A DNA stretch of 64,000 bases from Xestospongia muta (GCA_963693285.1 OY848917.1:22016245-22080244); one strand, 5' to 3'; positions 47,936 through 59,699 are shown, counted from the first letter of the stretch. Translations and numbers: made by a program. Notes: generated by a model not told the origin, from the sequence alone.

Positions 47936-50480
47936 GTTTCAGACTCAGTCACAAAAAAGACAGGACCTGAGCTAAGAGACAGAAGGTAATTATAAATCTG
48001 TTACAAAATTAATACTTATTTATTGTATAGGGTAGTGAGTCTTCACTGATTACTGAAGATGATAATGAGTCAGCTATAGATTCAGTAGGATTGTCACGTA
48101 CTAGCTTTTCCTCGACAGTTTTTTCAGATTCTGATGTAGCGTCAGCTCCCTTGTCACCTTCAGAAGGTATGGTTAATCATAGTCTTTGCCACATTGAACA
48201 ACAAGATCCCACAATTGAGTCTTTCCATCACCAGCTGTGTGTACCACAAAGTTGGATAGATATCAGCAATCACCCTTTAAAAGAAATTTGATTATGTCGC
48301 TTCATTCATTATTCTTCAGGAAATGGACAGCCTGTGGTAATCAGCCATTGTATTATAGTACATGAAGACTTCACGTGGTCTTTATATGTTCACAACCATG
48401 AAATTGAACTGCCAAACTGTACTCCACAGATCTTAACACCACACTCTCTTCAAAGTCTACTTTCACAAATTGAAAGTCTTCATGCCTGGGCCAGCCTGAC
48501 TCACACTTTGTGTCAACGCTGAAAACCAAGAAAGGTGGAAAAGTTCTCTCTTCTAAGGGACAATGCAAAGCATATATGGATCAATACACTTCTCAGAGTC
48601 AGCAAGTAAATGTAACAGTGCGAACTGAATCCTGTGAAATGGTTGTTGAATCACAGAAATGTGGACCTTGCAAGGCATATAGAAATGTTCTATGAGCTAT
48701 GTATAATTGTTGGTGTAAAAGATGACCAGATTACATGAGTGACACTAGCAGTCACTCTAATGAACGGTATCTTAGTACTCCAGAAAAATCTGAAACTAAT
48801 CTCAAGTGCTTCTTACCATGCAATGCATTCGTCAGAGTTTTTACGGCTTCCATCAGAATGCACTTTAAGGGACTACACTAACTACTTCACAAATCAACCT
48901 GGTTTTCAACCAGACCTGAACGAGCAAACTGGCCAAGGAGGCTGATGTAAAATCCCTTGCAGAGAACAAAAAGTATGTTGCATTACTGGAAGACAAAATG
49001 AAAATCAATGAAGATTTAGTTTATAATAAAACTACAGGGAAAATTATTGGCTTTACCTCTCTTGGTAATATCAGTGACATTTTGTTGGAAATGGAAGCGA
49101 AATGCCAAGACAACCATGTACAACATCCACCTGTTGCAAAGTATATTTTGGTGTTAATGGTGAGAGGTATCTTTGTAAAGCTTAATTTTCCCTATGTTCA
49201 TTTTGCTACATGTGGAATTACAGGAGATGTCCTCTTTCCTATTATTTGGGAGGCTATTCGTCAACTTGAAATTATAGGCCTTAAAGTGATATGCATAACA
49301 GGAGATGGTGCAAGCCCTAATAGGAAATTCTTTAGAATGCATAATACTGGCCTGGTCTACAAGACACCAAACCCATTCTCAAAAGAGAAGAGGTTTGTCT
49401 ACTTCATATCCGATCCCTCCCATCTGGTAAAAACGGTACGTAATTGTTGGTCACATTCTGGCTACAATGGGACAAGATTGATGACAGTAAGCTGTACAAC
49501 AGTGTGTGTAATAACAATGAATGTTATACTATTGTAGGTAAATAGGAAACATATTGAATAGAGACATCTGAGGGAACTATATCAGAAGGTGTCTACAATG
49601 AAAGTTCAATCTAACGGTCTTTACTTTCTTCCTAAATTGAAGAGGGAACATATAGAATTGACTTCGTTTTCTCGGATGCGGGTCGATTTAGCCACCCAAG
49701 TATTAATTTTATACATGTTATCACAACCTGATGTTACATTGCAGGTACTTAGTAAATCAGTGGCTGAGTGTTTCGCTTATTATGGAGACCCTGAAACTTC
49801 CGAGACAGAAATATTTGTTCAACTATTTGATCAGTTTTTTGACTGCCTTAACGTACATAGTTTATCTGGGTGGAGACTGAAGGGAAAACCAAACCTGAAA
49901 CCTTACGTTAGCACTAGTGATGAACGATTTAAAGTATGGTTAATAATGACAACATGCAATAGTAATATATTAAATTTTAATAGTGGTTGAAGGAGACTTT
50001 TCTCTTTTATCTGGATAACTGGGAGGTAACTGTTGCAGCTAACTCTGATGTGCCAGGTGAAGTAAAGCACAAAATGCTCTTGAGTAGTGAAACCATGGAA
50101 GGTCTTCGAATAACAGGTTTGTTTTGTGTAAACATATCTAGTACTTATTCTCAATTTGTACATCTCTTAGTGAACTCTTTTATTGAGATGTCTCAGTTTT
50201 TGCTATCTAAAAGTGAAGGACTGTTTCTTTTGAGTGAAAGGGTTTCACAAGATTCCCTTGAAAATTACTTTGGGAAACAGAGAGCTAGAGGTGGATGTAA
50301 CGAAAACCCTAATCTGCAACAGTGTTTGACCAATGCAGCAGCTTTAAGATTACAAGGGTAAATTTCATTGGACCCAGTTAGAGGAAATTGTCGAGGGAAG
50401 CAATATCTGGACACTGATGAACCTGCTGCTATTGATAGCACACCATTACCAAGAAGAAAGAGAAGAAAATTGAAACTATA
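47936..50480 (+). pseudogene. P-element transposase, broken
   Basis: Ordered blocks of one protein. A first exon ending at 47,988 (MPHRFRLSHKK, in-frame TGA). 48,030-48,290: an acidic/Ser-rich segment and SWIDISNHPLKE. 48,334-48,520: DFTWSLYVHNHEIELP. 48,510-48,700: VNVTVRTESCEMVVES and a CGPCKAYR pair. 48,739-48,945: SASYHAMHSSEFLRLPSE and TLRDYTNYF. 48,998-49,490: the catalytic region LVLMVRGIFVKLNFPYVHFA, ICITGDGASPNRKFFRMHN and FISDPSHLVKTVRNCWSHS. 49,589-49,940 and 49,987-50,361 run to SQDSLENYFGKQRARGGCNE near the C-terminus. The frame changes several times. A Lys-rich segment seems deleted at about 48,765. No THAP finger is seen at the start. Confidence 0.75.
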
Positions 50481-50527
50481 ATAATTATTGTAATGTTTAT
50501 CAATGCAAACAAAATAATTTTTACAAG

Positions 50528-51502
50528 TCAAGACAAATGCTTTCTGAGTCCAGTAGATTTTTGTGTTGTCTTTTTAGTTGCTTCTTTGTATGTCTCCATC
50601 CATACAGCTGCAATGGAAAAACCTCTGATAGTTGTCCACAAATTTACTATTTCCCTCAGAAGAACTTGAGATTGTTCTTCTGACTCAATGTTCACTGCTT
50701 CAATTGCCCAATGAAATTGAATTTCTTCATTTCTCAGAATCTCATCAATCAAAGTTCCTATGTTCTTACAAGAATTACTGTCAATTATGTGCTGTGGAAG
50801 TAATAAACAAACTTCCATTTCAATCTTAATAAATAGGTAAAAGGTTTCATCATTAAGTGGAAATAGTCCTCCTCGATTAACCTTTTCAATCCATGACTTA
50901 GTATATCCCAGTAAATCAGACTCTTGATCATTCTCATATTTAACTGCCATATTCCCCAGACATTTGACAAAACATTCTGCTTGTAGTCCTGTCTTTTTTT
51001 CATATTTCTTCAGCAGTTTGTAAGGGACATATCCACAAGCATACTACATTGCATTTAATTCGTCAGGAGTCAATATAATAGGCTCTTGCTCTCTAGTAGG
51101 CATTTCTTTTGTGATTTCAATAGTGAGCAACTGTTGGAATAACTCTTGGCTTACAGACTGCAAGAACAAGTCATCTGGAACTAGTTGGAGCTTTTTGAAT
51201 AACTCATACCATAGTCTTGGCAGAGCATCAAGTCTTCTTTCGTGAAATAGACTCCGAAATCGTGTTTTTTTGGTTGAGAGAGAGGTGATCTTTTTTGGGA
51301 GGTTCTCCCAAATACTACTGATAGTAGAAATTAGGCCCTCACAAAACTTGTCAAACACTTCCATATTTTCTTCGTTCTCTATTACACTCTGTAGAAGTTT
51401 ATTTCCACAATTGAGCATCAATTCTGCATTCTGAGATTGTATCGTTAATGTTTTGTCCTCCAACACAGTGCTTATAGCTCCTCTTACAATACCACTCGCC
51501 AT
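50528..51502 (-). pseudogene. P-element accessory protein, convergent, one internal TAG
   Basis: From the ATG at 51,502 (MASGIVRGAISTVLEDK) a frame of 325 codons runs to 50,528 with a single TAG at 51,044-51,046. Without it the frame is open throughout, through YACGYVPYKLLKKYEK, EKVNRGGLFPLNDETFYLF, LWTTIRGFSIAAVWMETYK and a Lys-rich C-terminus (TKKTTQKSTGLRKHLS). No domain that I can name. A protein with the same landmarks accompanies related elements in cnidarians and sponges, as far as I remember. It lies tail-to-tail with the transposase, 47 bp apart, inside the same inverted repeats, so it was carried by the element. Function unknown; the basic tail suggests nucleic-acid binding. Confidence 0.65.
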
Positions 51503-51560
51503 TTTACTCTTATGTCATATACAGTAATCCGTAACGTGGATGATTTTATTCAAATTATCC

Positions 51561-51591
51561 ATTTCCAATCCCCCCTTTTAATGTATCTATG
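51561..51591 (-). repeat. Right terminal inverted repeat of P element
   Basis: Reverse complement starts CATAGATACATTAAAAGG. Confidence 0.85.
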
Positions 51592-51793
51592 ATTAAAGCA
51601 ATCAATCCTCGGTATCAACTCCCACACAAGGATTACTTTAACAGAGTCATTATACCATCTCTGTATGATGAAGTACACATTGATGTGGAGAAGGAAATGG
51701 CAGACAACACATTCTACTATTCAACAACAACAGATCTATGGTCTTCCTGTACAACAGAACCCTACCTATGCTACACCATCCATTACATTGATG

Positions 51794-54088
51794 TAGGGTT
51801 GGGTGATATAACAGTATTTAGTTGCGATACGATATATTTTTCTTATCGTTATAGTCGGTATAGTGATGAAAAATATCACAATCTTTTTCACACATGCACG
51901 TTCGTGTTAACACATGTCTTGTTGATGATATTTAGTCATGCAGCTGTTGGTGAGCAAAATCACCTGTTTGGAACTACTTCGGTTTACTGACTAATGAAAA
52001 CGGGAGAGGTGTACAACCAGACAACCCTGTCTGTAAAATTTGTCATACACAAGTGCGAGCTAAAAGTGGTAACACCTCCAACTTACTGTCACATTTAAAG
52101 AACAAACACACGAGTGTCTACAAAGAGTTGAAGGCTAAAATGGAAGAGAAAGAAGGAGAAAAAAGTGATTCAAAGATCCAGGTTAAGAAACAGCCAACAT
52201 TGAGCAGTGTGATCAGCAGAAACCAGCCATATCAAAGAAATGGCAAACAATGGAGTCAACTGACAGACTCTATTACTCGTTGGATTGCTGAAGACGGGTT
52301 ACCATTGTATATGGTTGAAAAAAGTGGTTTTAAGAAAATGTTGGCTGACTTTGATGTAAGGTACACCATCCCCAGTTGTAATTATTTTTCTAGGACAGCT
52401 ATACCTAGTCTTTATGCATCTACTTGTAAGATTGTATGCCAGGAAATATTGGCTGATGAATATTTCTCAGCAACTACAGACATGTGGTCCAGTGTGGGGA
52501 TGAAGCCATACCTTTCATACACTGTGCATTTTGTTGACTCTGACTGGAAACTCCAGAGTAGATGTCTCCAGACTGAATTCATGCCCCAAGATCATACTGC
52601 CGATAACTTATCTGTAGCAATGACTGATATTCTTGCTGCTTGGGAGCTGAATTCCATTCAACAGGTCTGTATCACCACAGACAATGGCTCCAACATTGTC
52701 TGTGCATGTAATAAGTTGAGTTGGCTACGCTTATCGTGTTTTGGGCATAATCTACATTTAGCAATAGGAAAAGCCACAAATGATAGACAGTGTACTCGTG
52801 CAATTGCTGTCTGTAAGAAGATTGTTAGCATATTTTCCACGAGTTGGAAAAAAAGGAGAGATTTGTCTCAAGCTCAAATTGATCTAAACCTGAGAAGGAA
52901 ATGCTTAATTGCTGTAAGTACTTGTACATGTATGAATGCATGCCACATGTATGGTATGATATCATTACAATAGTTGTGCTGTATTGTGTGTAATGTGGAA
53001 TTACAAGTACTAATAGTGTTTCATATTTCCCTACAGGATTGTCCTACTCGTTGGGGTTCAATGAATAAAATGATTTCTAGAATCTTAGACCAAGAGGAAG
53101 CAATAAGGCGTGTTCTCAGTTCTGACAGGAAAACAATTTCTTTTAACCTCACCTGGCAGGATAAGGATGTTCTGGAATCAATGAACAAGGTGTTGTCCCA
53201 GCTCTTGTCTCTGACAGATATTCTCTCTGGAGAAAATTACGTTACCATTTCTTCTGTTCTTCCGATGATTGAACTACTGAATAACACTTTACTAAAAGAT
53301 TCAGATGGTGACACAGAACTGACAACGACTCTTAAGCAGGTTATAAAAGATGACATCAACTCACTGTACAGTAGCAGTGAAGCATACCAGTTGTTGAAGA
53401 TTTCATCTTTTTTGGACCCAAGGTTTAAATCTAAATATATTGGAGATTCAGCACTTGAGGAGGTCAAGTTGCAAGTGGTTTCGGAAGCTATTGCAGCTGT
53501 ATCTGTACATCAGCAACAACAACCACTTAGTCCTGCTAGTCATTCTACAAGTACAGTTGAAGGAATGCCCCCACAACTGAAAAGAAGGAAAACGAAAACT
53601 TTGGGTACATTTACATTTTTTAAAGAAAATGAAGATATTGATAATCCATCTTTGTTGTCGTCAGAGGAAAAAATTACTAAAGAGATTGAGGTTTATATGA
53701 GTAGTCCTCAAATAGATGAAGAAGATGAACCACTAGTTTGGTGGAAAGCAAATTGTAAGATGTATCCAATGCTTAGCAAACTGGCACGCAAGTATTTGGC
53801 TGTATGTGCAACCAGCTCACCATCTGAACGAATATTTAGTTCTAGTGGTCATATTGTCAACTCTTTAAGAGCAAACCTCAATCCTGAAAAAGTGGACATG
53901 CTTGTTTTTTTGAATAACAATTTGTGACTAACATGATTATTATGTTTAATTGTTCTTTTCAATTACTAATGTTCATAACAGTTCATTGATTAAAAGTGAT
54001 CAGTAAAAATAGTAATTAGTTGATTATATTGCAATATTATCACAATATTGTATCATGATAAGGAAAACTCATTATCGCCCATCCATTA
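51794..54088 (+). mobile_element. Inner hAT transposon, complete, with 8-bp target duplication
   Basis: Begins TAGGGTTGGGTGATA and ends TATCGCCCATCCATTA (inverted with small differences). It is flanked by CATTGATG on both sides (51,786-51,793 and 54,089-54,096). Removing 51,794-54,096 restores the hAT frame of the host copy (HYID then DDW). Subterminal CGATA/TATCG words are frequent at both ends, as in many hAT elements. The best preserved DNA transposon in the window. Confidence 0.92.
51954..53927 (+). CDS. hAT transposase (BED-finger type), one intron, nearly intact
   Basis: Exon 51,954-52,913 joins exon 53,037-53,927 in phase 0 across a 123-nt intron (donor GTAAGTACT, acceptor TTTCCCTACAG). 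Order: BED zinc finger (VWNYFGL, CKIC, SGNTSNLLSHLKNKH); linker; RNase H-like core with FSATTDMWSS and VCITTDNGSNIV carrying two catalytic Asp; FGHNLHLAIGKA; CPTRWGS at the exon 2 start; a long helical insertion; and the C-terminal dimerisation block SPSERIFSSSGHIVNSLRANLNP. About 617 codons, normal for the family. The weak point is the start: a TGA at 51,951 precedes the finger and no ATG lies between, so a 5' exon or a lost start must be assumed. Cuts and pastes elements with the same ends. Confidence 0.85.
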
Positions 54089-54666
54089 CATTGATGATGA
54101 CTGGATCTTGTAATGTCATTGTCTTCAGGCACATTTCATGCATGAAAGTCACACTGGTAACAACCTCCAGGATGTTTTATCATCAACTCTTCAAGAATGG
54201 AACCTCGATGACAGCAGACAAGTTGTCATTACAACTGATAATACATCTAATGTGAAGTTGGTATGTCAGTTACTGAAGTAGAGGTAACTATCCTGCTTTG
54301 ACCATAACTTATATCTGGCTATAAAAAAGAGTCTATCTGAACAAAAGTGGATCATGTTCTTCACTTGTCTCATCAGATTGTGTCTGCTTTTTCATCTAGT
54401 TGGACAAGAACCAAAACTTTTACTGATGTTCAATAACAAAGAGGTTTGCCACTAAAGAAGCTAAATGATGACATGTCAACACATTGGGGTTCGACATCAC
54501 TTATGCTTAAGTGAATTAAGGAGCAACTTGATGCCATTTGTATTGTTCTCAGAAATGACAGGAAAGCAGGTCACTTAATACAGCAATCTTTTCATGAATT
54601 ACGATATTGTGATAGACACATCAAAAAGACATCAAAATATGTATTTATAATATTTTGTAACACATT

Positions 54667-55485
54667 TTAATGTTACGTGATAATACCCTCACAACTGATC
54701 ATTACAATTGACCCCACCCATATGTTCATTATACAACACAACTGACTAAAGACAAGACTTATCTGTGTGCCACCCTTCTTCTTCACTGTGACAGACAGTT
54801 TTATTTGGTTATGCGTTTGTAGATGTACAAAAAAATGGCTTGGTGTTTTACAATAGAGTGACCACAAGGTTTCCACACTGTACAGTGATATGTTGTCCAC
54901 ACTCTAGTAGACTCTTCTTGATATGCTTTTTCAATTCTGCTAGAAAGCCTTTCTGATCAGTTCTTGTGGTACCATTGCTGTATATGCCCTGTCATTACAA
55001 ATATAGTAGAAGTAAATTTATAGTGGTAAAAAAGCTATCAACATATACAATGATGAGTTTTGTTTCTTATATTTTTAGTTAAATTCATCACAACTGATCC
55101 ACCGTGCCCTCTCTTCTCTCTGTCACCATTCTTGCTAGTATAAATGTCAAATTCTGAGACATATTCACTCTTAAATTTAGTAAGCATCTAGAATTTTAAG
55201 CCATGTCCGATGGTTTCTCTGACATGTGTTGATTCATGAAGGACCGGCCTTTTGAAAGGGACCATCACTTCATCGATCCTTTGGTCTCTACCAGATGTAA
55301 ATAAAGAAGAGAACTTATTTGTTAAGGTGAATGAGAATTGGTCTCACTTTCCCAAGCCAATCATAGTTAGGATCACTATATGTAGGAAGAATACTGTTGT
55401 CAGTAAAATGTAAGAACCAATGGATGTCAAAGAAGCAATTCCTAGATAATTTATTGGTAATTGGTTGATAATGAAAAATGGGATC
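54667..55485 (-). pseudogene. piggyBac transposase relic, copy 2 (left part)
   Basis: The minus-strand frame at 55,315-55,506 contains WLGKVRPILIHLN. Further along, broken frames give piggyBac blocks including SNGTTRTDQKGFLAEL, part of the core after the third Asp. It aligns with copy 1 and begins at TTAA (54,667-54,670). Interrupted at 55,485 by the BEL element; the rest resumes at 62,138. Confidence 0.75.
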
Positions 55486-55605
55486 TGTATAGGACACATT
55501 AATCATTTTGTAGTTATTAATACTAGTTAATTAATTTTGATTTGAGCACATGTCTTGTTAATAAAAAATTAGATCTATTGTGATCCTGAAGATAACGCTT
55601 CTTCA
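55486..55605 (+). repeat. 5' LTR of BEL element
   Basis: 120 bp, TGTATAGG to CTTCTTCA. Followed by TTGGTCCACCGAACC, a fitting primer-binding site beginning TGG. Confidence 0.9.
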
Positions 55606-55642
55606 TTGGTCCACCGAACCTGATAGCTGGTCCTTACGCTCT

Positions 55643-56830
55643 ATGTTGCATACTAAACGAGTTATCAACTGCTCCAATGGCACAGTTGATCAAGAAGTAG
55701 CATGTGCCGCTATCACAAGATTAGAAAAGAAGATCACAGAGGCTGAAACTACGAAAGATGAATCGGGGATCACGGATAGGGTGCGTACACTCAAGGAAAA
55801 GGTAGACACCGCAGACACAGAATTCAAGAAACACCACATCTCCATCGTCGAATTGCTTGTTGAAGAATATGTAGACGCGGAGCAAGTCATGAAGACGAAG
55901 TTCTCGATTTGTTAACTCGTTTGGAATGATTAATCAATGCTCCGATCCAACAAGACAAAACCCCATTGACAAAGGCCACTGGGAGGAGACTGGAACACTT
56001 GGATAAGAAAGTTACTTCTGTTAATGAAGAAGTTAGCAAACTGACCTCTAATGATGATGTCTGTTTGATCAGGTGGAACTAGATGATATCTACCAGTCAG
56101 TGTTGAACTCAGACGAACTGGAAGATGAAGAACTGTCTATATGACAAACCTAAATAAATAATTCTCCTACACCTACACCAACGTCAACCCCAACACGTGA
56201 AGGAATCAAGTTACTAAATATTCTCCATTGGCTCATTTACCTTCACCAAGCACTCAAACATGGTAGCACTAAGCATTCAATCGAGGGATTATCTCAATCA
56301 GGTGACTGTTCCACAGAAGTTATTAGTTGTCTAAAATCTCGGAATGACCGAACACAGTTGATTCACCAAACACATGTGCGAATTATCTTAGAAGCACCAC
56401 TGTTGAAGATTGGAGATGGGAAAGAGTTACATCGACTTCACAACACAGTGTTACAACACATTAGAGCAATGGAATGTGAGCCATCAGGCCCATTCATTAC
56501 CTCTGTCATTGAACTCAAATTAGACACAACAACTATGTTTGAATGGCAGAAACACAGCCAAGTGGCTACATCAGTACCACACTATCAGGAACTGTTAGCC
56601 TTTATAAATCTTCGGACACAAGCCTCAGAGACTTCCACCACAAAATCACCAAAGGGTGAACTGAAAAAGAATTTCCATATTGGCAAACCATTACCATCTT
56701 TTGTTACCACCACTGACAACTCTGAAACACCACTGTGTGTGTCTTATATAAACTAGAGAGGCATCTGTTATTTAACTGTATCAAGTTCAAAGAATTGCCA
56801 CATTAGGATAAGCTTTCAGTATTGAAAACT
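55643..56830 (+). pseudogene. gag: BEL gag (coiled-coil and DUF1759-like region), broken
   Basis: The ATG at 55,643 opens MLHTKRVINCSNG and a charged helical segment (EKKITEAETTKDESG, VDTADTEFKKHH) that stops at 55,913. After several frame changes the DUF1759-like part is open at 56,358-56,756, with DRTQLIHQTHVRII just upstream, then LHRLHNTVLQHIRAMEC and VIELKLDTTTMFEW. This region recruits element RNA and forms the particle. Confidence 0.8.
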
Positions 56831-57697
56831 CATAACCAATGTAACAATTGTCTCCGAGCTGGTCATTACACACGTCAGTATAAATCTGTACATCATTGCA
56901 AGAAATGTCATAGTCAACATCACACTTTGTTGCACTATGACCCTAGCAAAGATAACAGTCTTAGATACCAACAACCAAATCCAGTTAATTCTCACGTCAC
57001 TATGGGTCTCAAGTCACAATCACTACTAATGACATTTCGTGTGCTGATTCACTCATTTGAAGGTTCATGTGTTGTCGCTCAAGCACTACTTGACTCGGCA
57101 TCATCAGCATCATTCATCTCTGACCAATTGTCTCAAAGTCTGTACCTTCCTCGGTCTCACCACAACATAACAATTACATGTGTGGGTGGAATGTCTCACA
57201 ATTCACATGTCAAAGCTAGTACCAACTTTCACGTCTCTCCAATTCAATCACCAAATGACAAAATTGCTGTAACTGCAGTAGTTGTTCCCAAGGTAACATG
57301 TGAATTACCTCACCATCACATACCGTTTGACAGTCAATGGAGTCATTTGTCTGACCTGGAACTAGCAGATCCAGAATTTGGAACACCAGGCCAAATTGAT
57401 GTTTTGTTGGGTGTAGACGTGTTCATACAAGTTTTGTTACATAGTCGGCGGGTTGGTCCAGTCAACTCTCTTGTTGGTATCGAAACAAAATTTGGTTGGA
57501 TAATTGCCGGTGCTACAAATGGTCAAGACACTGAAATTGTATCACATCATATTACAACAATGCCAGATGATATCTTCAAGAGATTCTGGGAAGTTGAAGA
57601 ACCCCCACACCAAATAGATACTAATTGCTGGTCAAGAGAGGAACGAACTGTCATGAAGCATTTTGAAACACATCATTCTTGCTCCTCCGGTGGATGA
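56822..57697 (+). pseudogene. pol: BEL zinc knuckles, protease (DUF1758-like) and RT entry
   Basis: Open for 291 codons. The first knuckle reads CNNCLRAGHYTRQY (final Cys replaced by Tyr); the second is HHCKKCHSQHHTLLH, fused to the protease. The protease site reads ALLDSASSASFIS, with the catalytic Asp present but Ala in place of the usual Gly. GGMSHNSHVKAST, IDVLLGVDVFIQVL and FGWIIAGATNG follow, as in BEL proteases. Ends in HHSCSSGG with a frame change. Confidence 0.85.
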
Positions 57698-58464
57698 TTT
57701 GTCATTCCCTTGCCACGTAAAGAGAACGCACCCGTTATCATAGAATCTAGATCTCAAGCAGTAAGAAGATTCTTACATTTAGAGAAATCACTATCAGTAA
57801 AAGGACTCTCCAAGCAGTTTAACGATGTCATCAATGAGTATTTTGATATTCCAGTAGCAGACCTGAAGAAAACTCCATCAGAAGTCTACATTGTTCAGAA
57901 TGAATGAAGTACAACAACTAAAGTTCAGCTAAATCGATGACTGCCGTATCACTTAACGATACCCTTCTTGTTTGTCCTACAGTTCACTCATGTTTAGTTG
58001 ACGTACTGTTACAATTTCATTTACATAGAATTGCTCTAACTACTGACGTTAGTCGGATGTATCGTGCAGTGGAACTCATCGAATCTGATCATGACTATCA
58101 TCATGTGGAGAAGTAATCCTAATCAACCCCTCTGAGACTATCATATGACATGTATTACATTTGGAGTGTCTGCTTCTCCATTTGCAGCGAACATGGCTGT
58201 GGGACAAAATGCAATTGATCCCATTAGTGAATTTCCACTGGCAGCTGAAGCAGTGTTAACATCATTCTACGTTGATGATGGCCTGACAGGTCCTGACTCA
58301 ATAGGTGAAGCCATCAGTTTGCAGAAACAGTTACAGACTTTATTTGCTAAAGGAGGATTTCTTTTGAGGAGGTGGAATTCTAACACTCCTTCTGTTGTAG
58401 AACAAATAAATCCTGAGTTACGAGATTCACAGAACGTTCTCTCAATTATGGAATCACCAGGTTA

Positions 58465-59467
58465 TAGGGATGGGCAATATATCAAATAAACAGTAAAACT
58501 GCGGTAATAGCTTCCATGGTTATCGTCACCACACTCTTATTGATTGTCGCAATAATCGATCCTCGCGATAACGAGTGTGACAGTGCAACTGTGCATGCGC
58601 TAACACGTGTGTTAATATCTATTATCTCAAAATTGCATCGTCTAGCTGTTCGTCTAGCTCTACTGCCTTGTCTGAACTTACTCTTATGAAGAAGCCTAAA
58701 GCACTTAGCATTGTCTGGGATTACTTTGGCCTAAGAGCTGACAATGAAGGAAGAGTACTGACCGAAAAAGAGTCTCTTCCAGTATGCAGAGTATGCTTGA
58801 AGGAAGTGCCACCAAAGAGTGGCAATACTAGTAACATGTTGGTACATTTGAGAGAACACCATCCTGACAAGTATAGTGAAGCACATCCTAAGGTAGCCAA
58901 GAAGGGAATAAAGGCTAAAGGTGATGGATTAGTACAGCCCACCCTGCAGCAGACATATGAACATGCTACTAAGTACCCTCCCCAATTGCCCACAGCAGTA
59001 GAGCTGAATTCTGTGATAAATGACATAATGATAATCAAATACAATCAAATACTGTTATCGCCCATCCCTACGTTCAAACTGTTAAAACTAAATTATTGTA
59101 TCATGTGGGTTAGCCTAGTATGGTTCTCAGCCCTTCAACTTATCACTAATGAAAGCAATGCAAGCACTGAATCCTAAGTCTGACTCTTTTATGGATCATG
59201 ATGTTATTAAACCCCTTCTTAGTCATTATAACATCCCTAGCAAAGAAGCTGAAGTTGAATTGCTGACAGCAAAGCAAATACTACTCAGGGATGACAGGGA
59301 TCACGATCATTTGAAAGACCTTTGTGGTTTCTACAATCAGTTGTCACCTGTATAAGAAGGCTTTCCAATGTTGTGCAGGTGTGTCATAATAGCAATGACC
59401 ATTGGGAATCACTTCAGCTACATATGAACAGTCATTTCATTATTTTGACATATAAAAACATACCCTA
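58465..59467 (+). mobile_element. Small hAT element inside BEL RT, with 8-bp target duplication
   Basis: Begins TAGGGATGGGCAATA and ends CATACCCTA. CCAGGTTA occurs on both sides (58,457-58,464 and 59,468-59,475) and the RT frame (PGY) continues across. 1,003 bp. An inverted copy of the left end lies internally (59,052-59,070, TATCGCCCATCCCTA), so the element is itself rearranged. A palindrome with GTCAC and GTGAC arms lies near 58,526-58,582. Confidence 0.88.
58686..59030 (+). pseudogene. BED-finger N-terminus of a hAT transposase (truncated)
   Basis: From the ATG at 58,686: MKKPKALSIVWDYFGLRADN, then CRVCLKEVPPKSGNTSN and HLREHHPDKY, a complete BED zinc finger (two Cys, two His). GLVQPTLQQTYEHATKYPPQ follows. 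The catalytic region is absent. A second piece at 59,149-59,355 (SFMDHDVIKPLLSHYNIPS) looks like a C-terminal part of a transposase. It is an internally deleted, non-autonomous copy. Confidence 0.75.
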
Positions 59468-59699
59468 CCAGGTTATACAAAAACACTTGAATAGAGTGGA
59501 ATTCAAGACTTGATCAGTTTCAAATAACAGTCAACAAACTGTCTCAATGTGACAAGGTCACCAAATGAGGATTTGTATCAGATATTGCAAAAACATAAGT
59601 TGTATTAGGATGATTTTCACCTACCATTATAAAGGTTAAAATATTGTTACAGAGAGTATGGGAATCAGGAGTGGATTGGGATCAAGAAATACCACAAAA

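Larger units (their letters stand above)
47534..51591 (+). mobile_element. P element (THAP9-like transposase) with two convergent genes
   Basis: Inverted ends of about 31 bp with two to three mismatches, CATAGATAYATTAAAAGG at 47,534 and its complement ending at 51,591, enclose 4,058 bp. On the plus strand is a broken P transposase. On the minus strand, in the right quarter, is a 325-codon frame with one stop codon. It sits inside the old hAT relic, whose frame stops at the left end and resumes at the right end. No exact 8-bp target duplication was found (AGTTTAAC versus ATTAAAGC), consistent with age. Confidence 0.75.
47450..54660 (+). pseudogene. Outer, old hAT transposase relic split by two insertions
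   Basis: Three pieces of one hAT transposase: a stub before 47,533 (MPMAIKKKDSLSL); 51,592-51,793 (INPRYQLPHKDYFNRVIIPS, then TTDLWSS and CYTIHYID); and 54,089-54,620 (IDDDW, then TTDNTSNVKLV, HNLYLAIKK and a THWGST-like block). The pieces align end to end with the protein of the inner hAT at 51,954-53,927. The P element lies between the first and second piece and the inner hAT between the second and third. Frames are broken by many stops. The 5' end with the BED finger is not seen. Confidence 0.75.

Noticed and set aside
47526..51599. 8-bp target duplication of the P element
   Set aside because: The flanks AGTTTAAC and ATTAAAGC share only half of their positions. The insertion is supported by host-frame continuity and inverted ends instead.
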